Shown: positions 10,742 to 19,956 of the stretch, in pieces
Layout: the number at the start of each line of letters is the position of its first letter
Position numbering within the stretch: the stretch's first letter is position 1
Assembly (NCBI RefSeq): GCF_008831075.1
Contig: NZ_WBJX01000001.1
Coordinates: 1,188,515-1,252,514, forward strand
Length of the DNA stretch: 64,000 nt
Reading direction: 5' to 3'
Source of the DNA: Pseudoclavibacter terrae
GTDB taxonomy: Bacteria > Actinomycetota > Actinomycetes > Actinomycetales > Microbacteriaceae
The notes under the pieces: model-generated
Seen by the model: only the letters and a program-made list of their open reading frames with translations
Told to the model about the DNA's origin: nothing
Databases searched by the model: none
Position numbers and translations under genes: made by a program

Positions 10742-13612
10742 GTGGCAAAACCACGCGTACACGAAATCGCCAGCGAGATGGGCGTCGACTCGAAGACCGC
10801 CCTCAAGACTCTGCAGGACATGGGCGAGTTCGTTAAGAGCGCATCGTCGAGCGTCGAGCCCCCCGTGGCCCGTCGCCTTCGCGAGGCGCTGAAGACCAAC
10901 GCAGCCGGTGGCACGCAGCCGCAGGCAGCGGCTCCCGCGGCATCGAAGCCAGGCGCCCCGCGTCCCGGTGGCGCGACGCCATCGAGCGTGCGCCCCGGCA
11001 CGAAGCCCGGACCTTCCGCACCCTCGGCCCCGGCCGCACCAGCTGCTCCCGCTGCGGCGCAGAAGTCCTCCGGCTCCTCGGCTCCGACTCCCGGACCGAA
11101 GCGCAAGCCTGAGCCAGCACCCGCTCCGGCCGCGACAGAAGCTCCGGCTGCGGCCCCCGCACCCGCCGCTCCTGCAGCTCCCGCGGCTGAGGCCGGCGCA
11201 CCGAAGCCGAACGCGCAGCGTCCCGCTGCACCCGGCGACCCCAAGCCTGCCCAGGCTGAGGGCGGCGCAAGCCCCTCGATCCCGCGCCCCCGCGGCCCAC
11301 GCCCCGGACCCCGTCCGGGGAACAACCCCTTCGCTTCCAGCCAGGGGATGGGTCGTTCGCGACCCGGCAACAACCCATTCGCCTCGAACCAGGGCATGCG
11401 TCCGGGTGGCGGAGCCGGTGGCGGACCCCGTCCGGGCGGCGCAGGCGGACCCCGTCCTGCAGGTGCAGGCGGACCCCGTCCGGCAGCTCCGCGTCCCGGT
11501 CAGCCCCGCGTCCTGCCGGGTGCTCGTCCCGCGGGTGCGGGCCGGCCAGGCGGTCGTCCGGGCGCTGGTGGCGCTGGTGGCGGACGCCCAGGTGGCGCTC
11601 CAGGCGCCGGTGGCGGTTTCGCGCCGCGTCCAGGTGGCGGCGGAGGTCGCCCGGGCGGCGGCGGCCGCGGTCGCGGTTCGACGGCCGGAGCGTTCGGTCG
11701 TGGCGGCGGCAAGTCGAAGGCGCGCAAGTCCAAGCGGACGAAGCGGGCAGAATTCGAGATGAGGGAAGCCCCGAGCGTCGGCGGCGTCAAGGTTCGTCGC
11801 GGAGACGGCTCGACGCCGATCCGCCTGCGCCGCGGTGCCTCCATCTCGGACTTCGCTGAGAAGATCGACGCCAGCCCAGGCGACCTCGTGACGGTGCTGT
11901 TCCACCTCGGTGAGATGGCGACCGCAACGGAGTCGCTCGACGAGGCCACGTTCGAGGTCCTCGGCGAGGAGCTCGGCTACCGCATCCAGATCGTCAGCCC
12001 CGAAGACGAAGACCGCGAGCTCCTCGAGGGCTTCTCGATCGACCTCGACCAGGAAGCAGAGGACGAAGGAGACGACGTCCTCGAGATCCGCCCGCCCGTC
12101 GTCACGGTCATGGGTCACGTCGACCACGGTAAGACGCGCCTCCTCGACGCGATTCGCAACGCGAACGTCGTCGAAGGCGAAGCCGGTGGCATCACGCAGC
12201 ACATCGGTGCGTACCAGGTCTGGCACGAGCACGAGGGCATCGAGCGCGCCATCACGTTCATCGACACGCCAGGTCACGAGGCCTTCACGGCCATGCGTGC
12301 CCGTGGTGCGCAGGTCACCGATATCGCGATCCTCGTGGTCGCGGCGGATGACGGCATCATGCCGCAGACAGTCGAGGCGCTCAACCACGCCCAGGCTGCC
12401 AACGTGCCGATCGTCGTCGCGGTCAACAAGGTCGACAAGGAAGACGCGAACCCGTCGAAGGTCCGCGCGCAGCTGACCGAGTACGGGCTCGTCGCCGAGG
12501 AGTTCGGCGGCGACACGATGTTCGTCGACGTCTCCGCTCGCAACAACCTCAACATCGACAGCCTCATCGAGGCCGTCCTCCTCACGGCTGACGCGGGTCT
12601 CGACCTTCGCGCCAACCCCAACAAGGAGGCGCGCGGTATCGCCATCGAGGCGAAGCTCGACAAGGGACGCGGTGCGGTTGCGACCGTCCTCATCCAGTCG
12701 GGAACGCTGCGCGTGGGTGACCCGATCGTCGCCGGAACGGCGTACGGCCGCGTCAGGGCCATGCTCGACGAGAACGGTCAGGTCGTCACCGAGGCTGAGC
12801 CATCGCGCCCAGTCCAGGTGCAGGGCCTCTCGAGCGTTCCTCGTGCAGGCGACACCTTCATCGTCACGGAAGAGGACCGCACCGCGCGTCAGATCGCCGA
12901 GAAGCGTGAAGCCGTCGAGCGCAACGCGAGCCTCGCGAAGTCCCGCAAGCGCATCAGCCTCGAGGACTTCACCCGTGCACTCGAAGAGGGCAAGGTCGAG
13001 TCGCTCAACCTCATCATCAAGGGTGACGTCTCCGGTGCCGTCGAGGCACTCGAGGAGTCGCTGCTCAAGATCGATGTGGATGACTCGGTGCAGCTGCGCA
13101 TCATCCACCGCGGTGTCGGCGCCATCACGGAGTCCGACGTCAACCTCGCCACGGTCGACAACGCCATCATCATCGGCTTCAACGTGCGCCCCGACACGAA
13201 GGCGCGCGAGCGCGCCGCTCGTGAAGGCGTGGATGTCCGGTTCTACTCGGTCATCTACGGGGCGCTCGAGGACATCGAGAACTCGCTCAAGGGCATGCTC
13301 AAGCCCGAGTTCGAAGAGGTCCAGTCGGGTGTGGCCGAGATCCGCGAGGTGTTCCGTTCCTCCAAGTTCGGAAACATCGCCGGATGTATCGTCCGCAGCG
13401 GAACGATCACGAGGAACGCGACTGCTCGCGTCATCCGCGACGGCATCGTCATCGCGGACAACCTCGCGATCGACTCGCTCCGCCGGTTCAAGGACGACGT
13501 CACCGAGGTCCGCACGGACTTCGAGTGCGGTATCGGCCTCGGCAAGTACAACGACATCCAGATCGGCGACGAGATCGAGACGACTGAGCTCGTCGAGAAG
13601 CCGCGCGTCTAG
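10742..13612 (+). CDS. infB: Translation initiation factor IF-2
   Basis: A 956-residue IF-2, the GTPase that places initiator tRNA on the ribosome. The N-terminal helical IF2-N domain ([20 protein letters not shown]) is followed by about 300 residues rich in Pro, Ala, Gly and Arg with repeated RPGNNPFAS and GGPRP units, typical of actinobacterial IF-2. The G domain carries GHVDHGKT (458-465), DTPGHE (from D508) and NKVD (from N562). Domains II-IV complete the protein. The GTG start follows CAGGAGAAAA. A GC-rich hairpin lies downstream. Confidence 0.96.
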   Translation: MAKPRVHEIASEMGVDSKTALKTLQDMGEFVKSASSSVEPPVARRLREALKTNAAGGTQPQAAAPAASKPGAPRPGGATPSSVRPGTKPGPSAPSAPAAPAAPAAAQKSSGSSAPTPGPKRKPEPAPAPAATEAPAAAPAPAAPAAPAAEAGAPKPNAQRPAAPGDPKPAQAEGGASPSIPRPRGPRPGPRPGNNPFASSQGMGRSRPGNNPFASNQGMRPGGGAGGGPRPGGAGGPRPAGAGGPRPAAPRPGQPRVLPGARPAGAGRPGGRPGAGGAGGGRPGGAPGAGGGFAPRPGGGGGRPGGGGRGRGSTAGAFGRGGGKSKARKSKRTKRAEFEMREAPSVGGVKVRRGDGSTPIRLRRGASISDFAEKIDASPGDLVTVLFHLGEMATATESLDEATFEVLGEELGYRIQIVSPEDEDRELLEGFSIDLDQEAEDEGDDVLEIRPPVVTVMGHVDHGKTRLLDAIRNANVVEGEAGGITQHIGAYQVWHEHEGIERAITFIDTPGHEAFTAMRARGAQVTDIAILVVAADDGIMPQTVEALNHAQAANVPIVVAVNKVDKEDANPSKVRAQLTEYGLVAEEFGGDTMFVDVSARNNLNIDSLIEAVLLTADAGLDLRANPNKEARGIAIEAKLDKGRGAVATVLIQSGTLRVGDPIVAGTAYGRVRAMLDENGQVVTEAEPSRPVQVQGLSSVPRAGDTFIVTEEDRTARQIAEKREAVERNASLAKSRKRISLEDFTRALEEGKVESLNLIIKGDVSGAVEALEESLLKIDVDDSVQLRIIHRGVGAITESDVNLATVDNAIIIGFNVRPDTKARERAAREGVDVRFYSVIYGALEDIENSLKGMLKPEFEEVQSGVAEIREVFRSSKFGNIAGCIVRSGTITRNATARVIRDGIVIADNLAIDSLRRFKDDVTEVRTDFECGIGLGKYNDIQIGDEIETTELVEKPRV

Positions 13613-13658
13613 CTGTCGACCGAGCTGCCGCGCTGACTGAAGCGCGGTGCGTACTCGG

Positions 13659-13692
13659 GGCGGGGTCCTGGCCAACCGGCCGGGGCCCCGCC
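13659..13692 (+). terminator. Intrinsic-type terminator after infB
   Basis: A 15-bp GC-rich stem (13659-13673 with 13678-13692; two G-T pairs) and 4-nt loop, followed by TTC and a mixed tract without a proper T-run. It separates infB from rbfA. Confidence 0.6.
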
Positions 13693-13766
13693 TTCAGGTT
13701 CTCCGCAGTTTGAGACACCGCAGACACATTTGACTGTCTGCATCAGCACACGAGAAAGTAGCCATC

Positions 13767-14201
13767 ATGGTCGATCATTCACGGGCACTGCGACTCGCAG
13801 ACCGCATCAAGGTCATCGTCGCGAAGACCCTCGAGCGAGGCGTCAAGGACCCGCGGCTCGGGTTCGTCACGATCACGGACGTGCGCGTCACGGGTGACCT
13901 TCAGCACGCCACGATCTTCTACACGGTCTACGGCGACCAGAAGGAGCGCCGGGACACCGCGGCTGCGCTCAGGAGCGCGACCGGGATGCTGCGCACGGAA
14001 GTGGGCAAGAACATCACGTCGCGCCTGACCCCGAGCCTCGAATTCGTGCCGGATGCGATCCCCGAGAACGCCGACGCCATCGCAGCGCTGCTGCGGGAAG
14101 CGCACGAGCGCGACAGCGCATCCGCTGAGCAGGCCAAGGGTGCGAGCTACGCGGGCGACGCCGACCCGTACGAGAAGAAGGACGAGCCCGAGGGGGCCTG
14201 A
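13767..14201 (+). CDS. rbfA: Ribosome-binding factor A
   Basis: A 144-residue RbfA, which binds the 30S subunit late in maturation. Core family features are RALRLADRIKVIVAKTLERG at the N-terminus and DPRLGFVTITDVRVTGDLQH with the KH-like fold. The Asp/Glu/Lys-rich tail after about residue 115 is variable in the family. ATG 13767 follows GAGAAAGTAGCC, a weak Shine-Dalgarno. It lies between two hairpins and is probably transcribed partly on its own. It converges on the PanE-MutY gene. Confidence 0.93.
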   Translation: MVDHSRALRLADRIKVIVAKTLERGVKDPRLGFVTITDVRVTGDLQHATIFYTVYGDQKERRDTAAALRSATGMLRTEVGKNITSRLTPSLEFVPDAIPENADAIAALLREAHERDSASAEQAKGASYAGDADPYEKKDEPEGA

Positions 14202-14222
14202 CGCTCCTCTGCTCGATGCCCC

Positions 14223-14260
14223 AGCGTTCGCCGGCGACTGCTCAGTCGCCGGCGAGCGCT
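14223..14260. terminator. Bidirectional terminator between rbfA and panE-mutY
   Basis: A 17-bp stem (14223-14239 with 14244-14260; one G-T pair) and a 4-nt loop between convergent genes. The minus-strand stop codon TGA spans loop bases 14242-14243 and stem base 14244, so one arm lies inside the end of the minus-strand gene. Confidence 0.6.
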
Positions 14261-16149
14261 ATCTCCGCCGCTTCGCGTTCCACGATGAGTCCGTCGCTCT
14301 TCAGTGAGGCGATCGCACGCGTGAAGCGTTCTGCATCCGCACCGGAGGGGTCGAGGTGCTGCTGCAGGAACGCGATCTCCACGCCGCCTGGGATCGACCG
14401 GAGCTCTCGGAGCACCAGGCCGCGCATCTCTCGGTCGGAGCCGGCGAACGTCGCCTGACGCTTCCTCCCGACGGTGCTGGAGGCCGGCCGACCAGCTCGG
14501 AACCACGCGCACAGGCCCATGACGGGGCACTCTTCGCACTTCGGCCGCTTCGCCGTGCAGACGACGGCACCCAGCTCCATGGCGGCGGCGTTCCAGGCGT
14601 TCGCGGCGTCGGGATCCGCGGGGGAGACTGCTCGCATCTCTGCGGCATCGCGCACGGCAGACGGCCCCCACGGAGCCTCTACGCCCCCGAACACGCGAGC
14701 GAGGACCCGACGAACGTTGGTGTCGACGACCGGTTCGGGCACGCGATAGGCGAACGACATCACGGCTGACGCCGTGTAGGGGCCGACGCCTGGCAGCGCG
14801 AGCAGCTCCTCTCGTGTGCGAGGGACCGCGCCCGCGTGGTCTGCCACGATGGAGCGCGCGCAGGCGAGGAGCCAGAGGGCTCGCCGCGGGTAGCCGAGCC
14901 GATCCCAGAACCGGAGCACTTCGGCCTCGGATGCGCTTGCCATCGCGGCGGGCGTGGGCCAGCGGTCGATGAACTCGAGCCATTTCGGCTCCACTCGGGC
15001 CGCCTGGGTCTGCTGCAGCATCGTCTCGCTCACGAGAACGCCCCACGGCGTGGTCATGGGCAGGCGCCACGCGAGCGCTCGGTGGCCCCGGTCGAACCAG
15101 GCGTTGACGGCGGCCGTCACCGTCGAGCTGTGGACCGCGGAGGGGGAGAAGTGCGGGTGTCCTCGCTCGATCTCGTGGACGAGCCCCGCGAGGGCAGCGT
15201 TCACCGGGGCTGGCAGGCCGAGCGCGCGACCGTGGGCGACCACGGCTCCGTTGAGTGCGTCGATCTCTGTCGCCTCGCCGCGGCGGATGCTCTGCAGCGT
15301 CGAGGCGTAGTTCGGCGTCGGGCCGAACGCGGCGGACAGCTCGCGCGCCAATCGCTCGTTCCGGGCATTGGCGTCGCCGGGCTCGTGAGGCTGGGTGTTC
15401 GCGAGGGATACGAGCGCCGCGTCGAGCGGACCGACCTCGACGTGGTGTGCACCACTGGCCGCCGCGACGGCCAGCAGTTCGCCCATGCTCGCAGCCAGGA
15501 CCCTCAGGAGGGCTGGGTCTCGACCCGCTTCCTGCACGCTGAGACCGGTGATGGCCGGGAGTGCGTTGACCTGGTTGATGAGGAGCTTGCTCCACAGCGC
15601 TGAGGCCAGGTCATCGGTGTACCGGGTCTCGATCGCGGAGGACAGATCCGATGCGAGCTGCGAGAGGCGCGCAGCATCGGCCCTGGACGCCGTTCCGAGC
15701 GTCAGCGATCCAGTCGCCGTCGCTCGGACTTCGTCGGACGAGGGCCTGTTCACGGCGAACGTGGCGAGCCCTCCCGCGACGAATCCCGTCGTGAGCGCGT
15801 GGGGGAGCGAGGTGAGCATCCGCTCGACGGTCGACGCGCCCTCGAGGCCGTTCTGCACGACGACCGTCACGGAGCGGGCCACCGCTTCGAGGTGCGGCTC
15901 GAGGGCGCGCACGGTGTCCTGAGCCTTGACGGCGACCAGGATGAGGTCGAACGCTCCGGACAGTGCTCGGCGCGTCGCGAGCTCTGCGCTGTGCGTGCCG
16001 AATGCGCCGGTGAGCGTGAGTCGTCGCCGGTCGGCGGCTGCTGCCGTCGCGTCCTGTCGCTCGACGAGCACGATCTCGTGCCCGGCTCGGTCCAGGAGGA
16101 GCGCCAGCGCGCCCCCGACCGCACCCGCGCCGATGACCGCAACCCGCAT
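14242..16149 (-). CDS. Fusion of 2-dehydropantoate 2-reductase-like protein and MutY adenine glycosylase
   Basis: One uninterrupted 635-codon frame encoding two normally separate enzymes. Residues 1-330 form a ketopantoate-reductase-type protein: Rossmann motif GAGAVGG (7-13), AVKAQD, QNG (99-101), WSKLLINQVNAL with K188, and GEATEID with E295; this family makes pantoate for coenzyme A. Residues about 343-635 form MutY, which removes adenine opposite 8-oxoguanine: SETMLQQT with E375, LPGVGPYTA (452-460), VVDTNVRR with D476, and the iron-sulfur ligands C531, C538, C541 and C547. The MutY C-terminal NUDIX-like domain is absent or short. ATG 16149 is preceded by GAAGGAGAAC. A GTG at 15120 could start MutY separately but lacks a Shine-Dalgarno. 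Confidence 0.85.
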   Translation of the reverse strand: MRVAVIGAGAVGGALALLLDRAGHEIVLVERQDATAAAADRRRLTLTGAFGTHSAELATRRALSGAFDLILVAVKAQDTVRALEPHLEAVARSVTVVVQNGLEGASTVERMLTSLPHALTTGFVAGGLATFAVNRPSSDEVRATATGSLTLGTASRADAARLSQLASDLSSAIETRYTDDLASALWSKLLINQVNALPAITGLSVQEAGRDPALLRVLAASMGELLAVAAASGAHHVEVGPLDAALVSLANTQPHEPGDANARNERLARELSAAFGPTPNYASTLQSIRRGEATEIDALNGAVVAHGRALGLPAPVNAALAGLVHEIERGHPHFSPSAVHSSTVTAAVNAWFDRGHRALAWRLPMTTPWGVLVSETMLQQTQAARVEPKWLEFIDRWPTPAAMASASEAEVLRFWDRLGYPRRALWLLACARSIVADHAGAVPRTREELLALPGVGPYTASAVMSFAYRVPEPVVDTNVRRVLARVFGGVEAPWGPSAVRDAAEMRAVSPADPDAANAWNAAAMELGAVVCTAKRPKCEECPVMGLCAWFRAGRPASSTVGRKRQATFAGSDREMRGLVLRELRSIPGGVEIAFLQQHLDPSGADAERFTRAIASLKSDGLIVEREAAEIALAGD

Positions 16150-16219
16150 CTGTTCTCCTTCACGCGTGTAGAAGGGCGGCTGCCGGGGATATCCCGGCTC
16201 CGTCCGGTGGCCGGGAACG

Positions 16220-16240
16220 AGCCTACGGGCACCGTAGGAT
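16220..16240. promoter_or_regulatory. Back-to-back -10 elements for panE-mutY (-) and truB (+)
   Basis: TAGGCT on the minus strand (16225-16220) and TAGGAT on the plus strand (16235-16240) form the arms of a perfect 7-bp inverted repeat (16222-16228 with 16232-16238). The plus hexamer is 9 nt from the truB ATG, while the minus one leaves a leader of about 64 nt. Confidence 0.45.
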
Positions 16241-16249
16241 ATTGGGGAC

Positions 16250-17173
16250 ATGACGACTCCATCTCTCGGCCCAAGCGGTGTCCTCCTCCTTGACAAGCCC
16301 CAGGGGCCGACGAGTCACACGCTCGTCGCGATGACGAGACGGGCGCTCGGGACGCGGAAGGTCGGCCATGCTGGCACGCTCGACCCGATGGCGACCGGAC
16401 TCATGATCTTGGGCGTGGGCGGCGCCACGCGTCTCCTCACCTACTTCGTCGGCGACGACAAGGAGTACTTCGCGACGGTGCGACTGGGGGTGTCGACCAA
16501 CACCGAGGACGCGGAGGGCGAGGTCACGGCCACTGCCGCTGCGTCCGCTGTCGCGGCGGTCACACCTGAGCGTGTCGAGGCGGCGATGTCCGCGCTTCGT
16601 GGGCCGATCAGCCAGATCCCCTCCGCGGTGAGTGCGATCAAGGTCGACGGGGTGCGTGCATACAAGCGCGTTCGCGACGGCGAGGCCGTGCAGCTCGCGG
16701 CCCGCGACGTGACGATCTCCGAGCTCGAGCTCCTCGCTTCGCGGTCGACGATCGCAGAAGAGCAGCCCGTCATCGACCTCGACATCCGAGTCTCCTGCTC
16801 GTCCGGCACCTACATCAGGGCCCTGGCACGAGACCTCGGCGCAGCACTCTCCACGGGCGCGCATCTGACGGCGCTCAGGCGCACGCGCGTCGGCGACTTC
16901 GGCATCGAGGATGCGGTCGCGCCTGACGCGGACGACCTGGGCGCGCGCCTTCTGGCGCCGGCGCAAGCTGCGCTCCGACGCTTCCGCGGGTTCGAGGCGA
17001 CCGCCGAACAGGCTGCCGACCTCAGAAACGGCAAGAAGCTGCGCCTCGAAACGGGCGCCGACGACGGGTTGCTCGCCGCGATCGATCCGGACGGCGACCT
17101 CATCGGCATCGCCAGAGCCAAGGCCGGCGTGCTCAAGTCGGAGTTCAACATGCCGACGGAGGCCAAGGCGTGA
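16250..17173 (+). CDS. truB: tRNA pseudouridine-55 synthase
   Basis: A 307-residue TruB. GHAGTLDPMATG carries the catalytic D45; KEYFATVRLG and YIRALARDLG are further family motifs, and a C-terminal PUA-like domain follows. It converts U55 of the T-arm to pseudouridine in elongator tRNAs. The ATG is 9 nt after TAGGAT without a convincing ribosome binding site. Its stop overlaps the next start (GTGA), opening a four-gene unit ending in ribF. Confidence 0.95.
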   Translation: MTTPSLGPSGVLLLDKPQGPTSHTLVAMTRRALGTRKVGHAGTLDPMATGLMILGVGGATRLLTYFVGDDKEYFATVRLGVSTNTEDAEGEVTATAAASAVAAVTPERVEAAMSALRGPISQIPSAVSAIKVDGVRAYKRVRDGEAVQLAARDVTISELELLASRSTIAEEQPVIDLDIRVSCSSGTYIRALARDLGAALSTGAHLTALRRTRVGDFGIEDAVAPDADDLGARLLAPAQAALRRFRGFEATAEQAADLRNGKKLRLETGADDGLLAAIDPDGDLIGIARAKAGVLKSEFNMPTEAKA

Positions 17174-17556
17174 TCGACTGGTTCACCTGGATCCTCTGCC
17201 TCGTGAGCGCCGCCGCCGGTGTCTTCTGCCTCATCGCGGGCGCCGCTGGCCGCAAGCCCGGTGACGTGACGGTCGGCGCCGTCGCGCTCGTGGAGCTCCT
17301 GCTCGTGGTGCAGCTCGTCATCGCGCTCATCGCGCCCGCCACGGGGAACGCGCCGGTCGGGGACGCCCTCGAGTTCTGGATGTACTGGGTCGTGGCGGTC
17401 ATCATCCCGCCCGCCGCGGTCTTCTGGGGTCTCGTCGAGCGCACGAGGTGGTCGACCGTGATCCTCGGCATCGCCGCCCTCACCGTCGGCGTGATGGTCT
17501 TCAGGATGCACCAGATCTGGATCGGCGCCAGCCCGTTCATCGGGGCACCGGCGTGA
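17170..17556 (+). CDS. Small four-helix membrane protein of unknown function
   Basis: A 128-residue protein, nearly all membrane helices (about 5-25, 35-57, 68-88 and 95-112), with only short polar loops. No catalytic motif is seen. The GTG start overlaps the truB stop and its own stop overlaps the next GTG, so it is translationally linked to truB and to the next membrane protein. I do not recognise a family. Confidence 0.65.
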   Translation: MIDWFTWILCLVSAAAGVFCLIAGAAGRKPGDVTVGAVALVELLLVVQLVIALIAPATGNAPVGDALEFWMYWVVAVIIPPAAVFWGLVERTRWSTVILGIAALTVGVMVFRMHQIWIGASPFIGAPA

Positions 17557-18005
17557 GCCGAGCGGAGCGCGAGCCCAGCAGCGACGGCGGGTACCAGGGT
17601 GCGAGGGGTGCAGGTCGCGTGCTGGTCGTGGTCTACGCAGTCCTCGCGCTGGCGTCGATCGGCAGGAGCTCGTATCAGCTGCTCTCCAAGTTCGGGGAGG
17701 CGCCTCTCGCCTACTCGCTGTCCGCTGCAGCCGCGCTGGTGTACCTGCTCGCCACGATCGCGCTCGTCAGGCGGGGGCGCGTGTGGAACCGAATCGCCTG
17801 GTGCACGATCGTCTTCGAGCTCGTCGGCGTTCTCGTGGTCGGGTCGCTGACGGAGTTCCACCCGGAACTGTTCCCCTCCGACACCGTCTGGTCGGACTTC
17901 GGGGTGGGCTACGCGTATATTCCTCTTGTGCTCCCGATCCTCGGCATCGCGTGGCTCGAGACGGGACGATCGAGACGAAAGAGGGAACGTGCGGCTGTTC
18001 ACTGA
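17553..18005 (+). CDS. Second small four-helix membrane protein
   Basis: A 150-residue protein: a polar N-terminus (about 20 residues), then four predicted membrane helices (about 22-40, 48-68, 77-97 and 118-135) and a basic tail (GRSRRKRERAAVH). Similar ~150-residue membrane proteins are common between truB and ribF in Microbacteriaceae (recollection, not checked). The start is taken at the GTGA overlap with the previous gene; a longer in-frame reading would overlap it by about 100 nt. Its 3' end overlaps ribF by 17 nt. Function unknown. Confidence 0.65.
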   Translation: MSRAEREPSSDGGYQGARGAGRVLVVVYAVLALASIGRSSYQLLSKFGEAPLAYSLSAAAALVYLLATIALVRRGRVWNRIAWCTIVFELVGVLVVGSLTEFHPELFPSDTVWSDFGVGYAYIPLVLPILGIAWLETGRSRRKRERAAVH

Positions 18006-18948
18006 CCTGGCTGAGCTGCCAGCCGAGCTGGCGCCGAGTGCCATCACCGTCGGCAAGTTCGACGGCGTGCACCGCGGCCACCGCTGGCTGCTCTCGCGTC
18101 TCGTCGACGAGGCCTCCGCACGCGGCCTGGAGCCGGTCGCGGTCACCTTCGATCGCCATCCGCTCTCGCTCATCACGCCGGGAGTCGAACCAGAGCCGAT
18201 CACGTCGCTCGGCCAGAAGATCGACCTGCTCGCCGAGACCGGCTTGGGTTCGACGATCGTGCTGCCGTTCGACGACACCCTCGCTGGCATGAGTCCGGAG
18301 GCGTTCGTCCGTGATCTGCTCGTGGGCACACTCCGGATGCGGCTCATCGTCGTCGGACAGGACTTCCGTTTCGGTGCGAAGGGTGCCGGTGACGTCGCAC
18401 TGCTGCGAGAGCTCGCCGCCAGCTGCGGATTCGAGATCGTCATCGCCGACGACGAGATGGCGGAGGACGAGCGCTCGCACGCCGAACGCCGCGCATCCTC
18501 GACCTGGGTTCGTGAGCTCCTCGCCGCCGGTGAGGTCCGTGCGGCCGCCGAAGTGCTCGGACACAACCACACCGTGACCGGAGAGGTCGTGCACGGCGCG
18601 AAGCGCGGGCGGGAGCTCGGCTTCCCGACGGCGAACCTGTCGCCGGAACTCGAGGGCCTCATTCCAGCGGACGGGGTGTACGCGGGCTGGTTCAGGGGCG
18701 GGGATCTCAGCGCTCCGGCGGCCATCTCCATCGGCAACAACCCCACCTTCGACGGGGTGCCCCGCAAGCAGGTCGAGGCGCACCTCATCGGCGAGACCGT
18801 CGACCTGTACGGGCTGATCGCCCGCGTGGAGTTCGTCGAGCGGATACGCGGCATGGAGAAATTCGACAGCATCGAGGCGCTCAAGGAGCGCATGAGCCTC
18901 GATGTCGTCGAGGCGGCGGAGACGCTCGGCGGCAGCTACGCCGTCTGA
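17989..18948 (+). CDS. ribF: Bifunctional riboflavin kinase / FAD synthetase
   Basis: A 319-residue RibF making FMN and then FAD from riboflavin. The N-terminal adenylyltransferase domain has FDGVHRGHRWLL, TFDRHPL and SSTWVRELL; the C-terminal kinase domain has GRELGFPTANL and PADGVYAG. GTG 17989 follows AAAGAGGGAAC, a good Shine-Dalgarno, and lies inside the preceding membrane-protein gene. It is the last gene of the truB unit. Confidence 0.94.
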   Translation: MRLFTDLAELPAELAPSAITVGKFDGVHRGHRWLLSRLVDEASARGLEPVAVTFDRHPLSLITPGVEPEPITSLGQKIDLLAETGLGSTIVLPFDDTLAGMSPEAFVRDLLVGTLRMRLIVVGQDFRFGAKGAGDVALLRELAASCGFEIVIADDEMAEDERSHAERRASSTWVRELLAAGEVRAAAEVLGHNHTVTGEVVHGAKRGRELGFPTANLSPELEGLIPADGVYAGWFRGGDLSAPAAISIGNNPTFDGVPRKQVEAHLIGETVDLYGLIARVEFVERIRGMEKFDSIEALKERMSLDVVEAAETLGGSYAV

Positions 18949-19034
18949 ACCGCGCGGGCGGTGGTTGTCGTCCGATCATCGGCCCCCGCCGCCGACAAGC
19001 CTCACGGTCTCAGCGCGGGCACCGTCGGACGTGC

Positions 19035-19691
19035 CTAGTCGTCGAGCTGCACGCTGCGCCCGAAGAGCTTGAGCACGAGCTGCGCCGCGGTCCCCTCGAC
19101 CACAGGTCCCTTGTCGCCGATCTGCCACCGCGCATCCGTCGCCCTGAGCCGGTTGCGCTTCGCGAGGGAGGCAGCCGAGCTGAGCGGCACCCGCGTGCGC
19201 ACGAGGGCGACGGCGCTCGTCGACCGTGGGCTGAGGCGGATGCGCAGACCGAGCGCCTCGGTCATGTCGTAGGTGTGCACGACCGCTTCGGTGAGCTCGG
19301 AGATCCCGGCTCGTGTCTGGGAGACGACCTTCGTGGCGGCGATGGAGCGGATGCGGGCGACGAGTTCCTCGGTCGGAGCCGCACCCTCGCGCTTCGCGAT
19401 GTCGTCCAGGTAGGCATCGACCCGCAGCCCCTTGCGCAGGACGCCCTTGGACGCTTCACGCATGAGTGAGGACGTGGGGGAGCCGAGTCTCCAGGCGAGG
19501 TGTCCGGCAACGTCGCGGACGCTCCAGCCGTCGCACTTGCTCGGAGACTCCCACTGTTCGGGCGTCAACCCTGCGAGCAGCGTGGCGGTGCGGTCGAGCG
19601 TCGTCGCGATGTGAGCGCTCCAGTCGCCTGCGACCCGCTTCGACGGCGTGAAGTACGGCCGGTCGGGATCTGGGAAAGGGCGTTGTGGCAC
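19035..19691 (-). CDS. DinB-fold / mycothiol-dependent maleylpyruvate isomerase-like protein
   Basis: A 218-residue protein of the TIGR03083/MDMPI_N superfamily. The N-terminal four-helix DinB fold includes LTPEQWESPSKCDGWSVRDV and AGHLAWRLG, with a histidine of the metal triad, and VVHTYDMTEALGL supplies a second. Relatives act with mycothiol in isomerisation or thiol-transfer, but the substrate cannot be told here. GTG 19691 is chosen because GATAAT lies 6 nt upstream with no Shine-Dalgarno, typical of leaderless genes; an in-frame extension to 19847 lacks such a signal. It is divergent from the SNF2 gene. Confidence 0.75.
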   Translation of the reverse strand: MPQRPFPDPDRPYFTPSKRVAGDWSAHIATTLDRTATLLAGLTPEQWESPSKCDGWSVRDVAGHLAWRLGSPTSSLMREASKGVLRKGLRVDAYLDDIAKREGAAPTEELVARIRSIAATKVVSQTRAGISELTEAVVHTYDMTEALGLRIRLSPRSTSAVALVRTRVPLSSAASLAKRNRLRATDARWQIGDKGPVVEGTAAQLVLKLFGRSVQLDD

Positions 19692-19697
19692 CTGACG

Positions 19698-19703
19698 ATT
19701 ATC
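19698..19703 (-). promoter_or_regulatory. -10 element of the DinB-like gene
   Basis: GATAAT on the minus strand, 6 nt before the GTG start, among the closest matches to TATAAT in the window. Indicates a leaderless mRNA. Confidence 0.6.
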
Positions 19704-19956
19704 GCACCCGTGCAGAGTCTGTGCGGGGCAACGACACGTCGTTCCCGAGTCGAAACCTGCGGGTCGCCTGGCGTACACTGTCAACGCTGGTGTCTGAGGG
19801 AATCTGAACTCTCCTCGAGACCTGCATGACATCCGGGAGCTCGTCACTCGAGTGGGCCGACGCCCGCCTCACTGCCGGTCGCCGCGTTCGGCACCGATGC
19901 TGCGACCTCCGCCCGGCTCAACTTCCCGATCCCTGCCACGTTGCATAAGGAGGGGC

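Noticed and set aside
11280-11700. Repeated GC-rich units in infB, at first sight like a repeat array
   Set aside because: They are in-frame codons of the Pro/Gly/Arg-rich IF-2 linker, not spaced direct repeats with unique spacers; no CRISPR array is present.
10676-13675. A 999-codon antisense frame opposite infB
   Set aside because: Mirrors the infB codon pattern; no domain or start signal; IF-2 is certain on the other strand.
18949-19034. Possible terminator between ribF and the DinB-like gene
   Set aside because: Only an 8-bp stem (GGCGGTGG with CCGCCGCC) with a competing small inner hairpin and no T-run; too weak to list.
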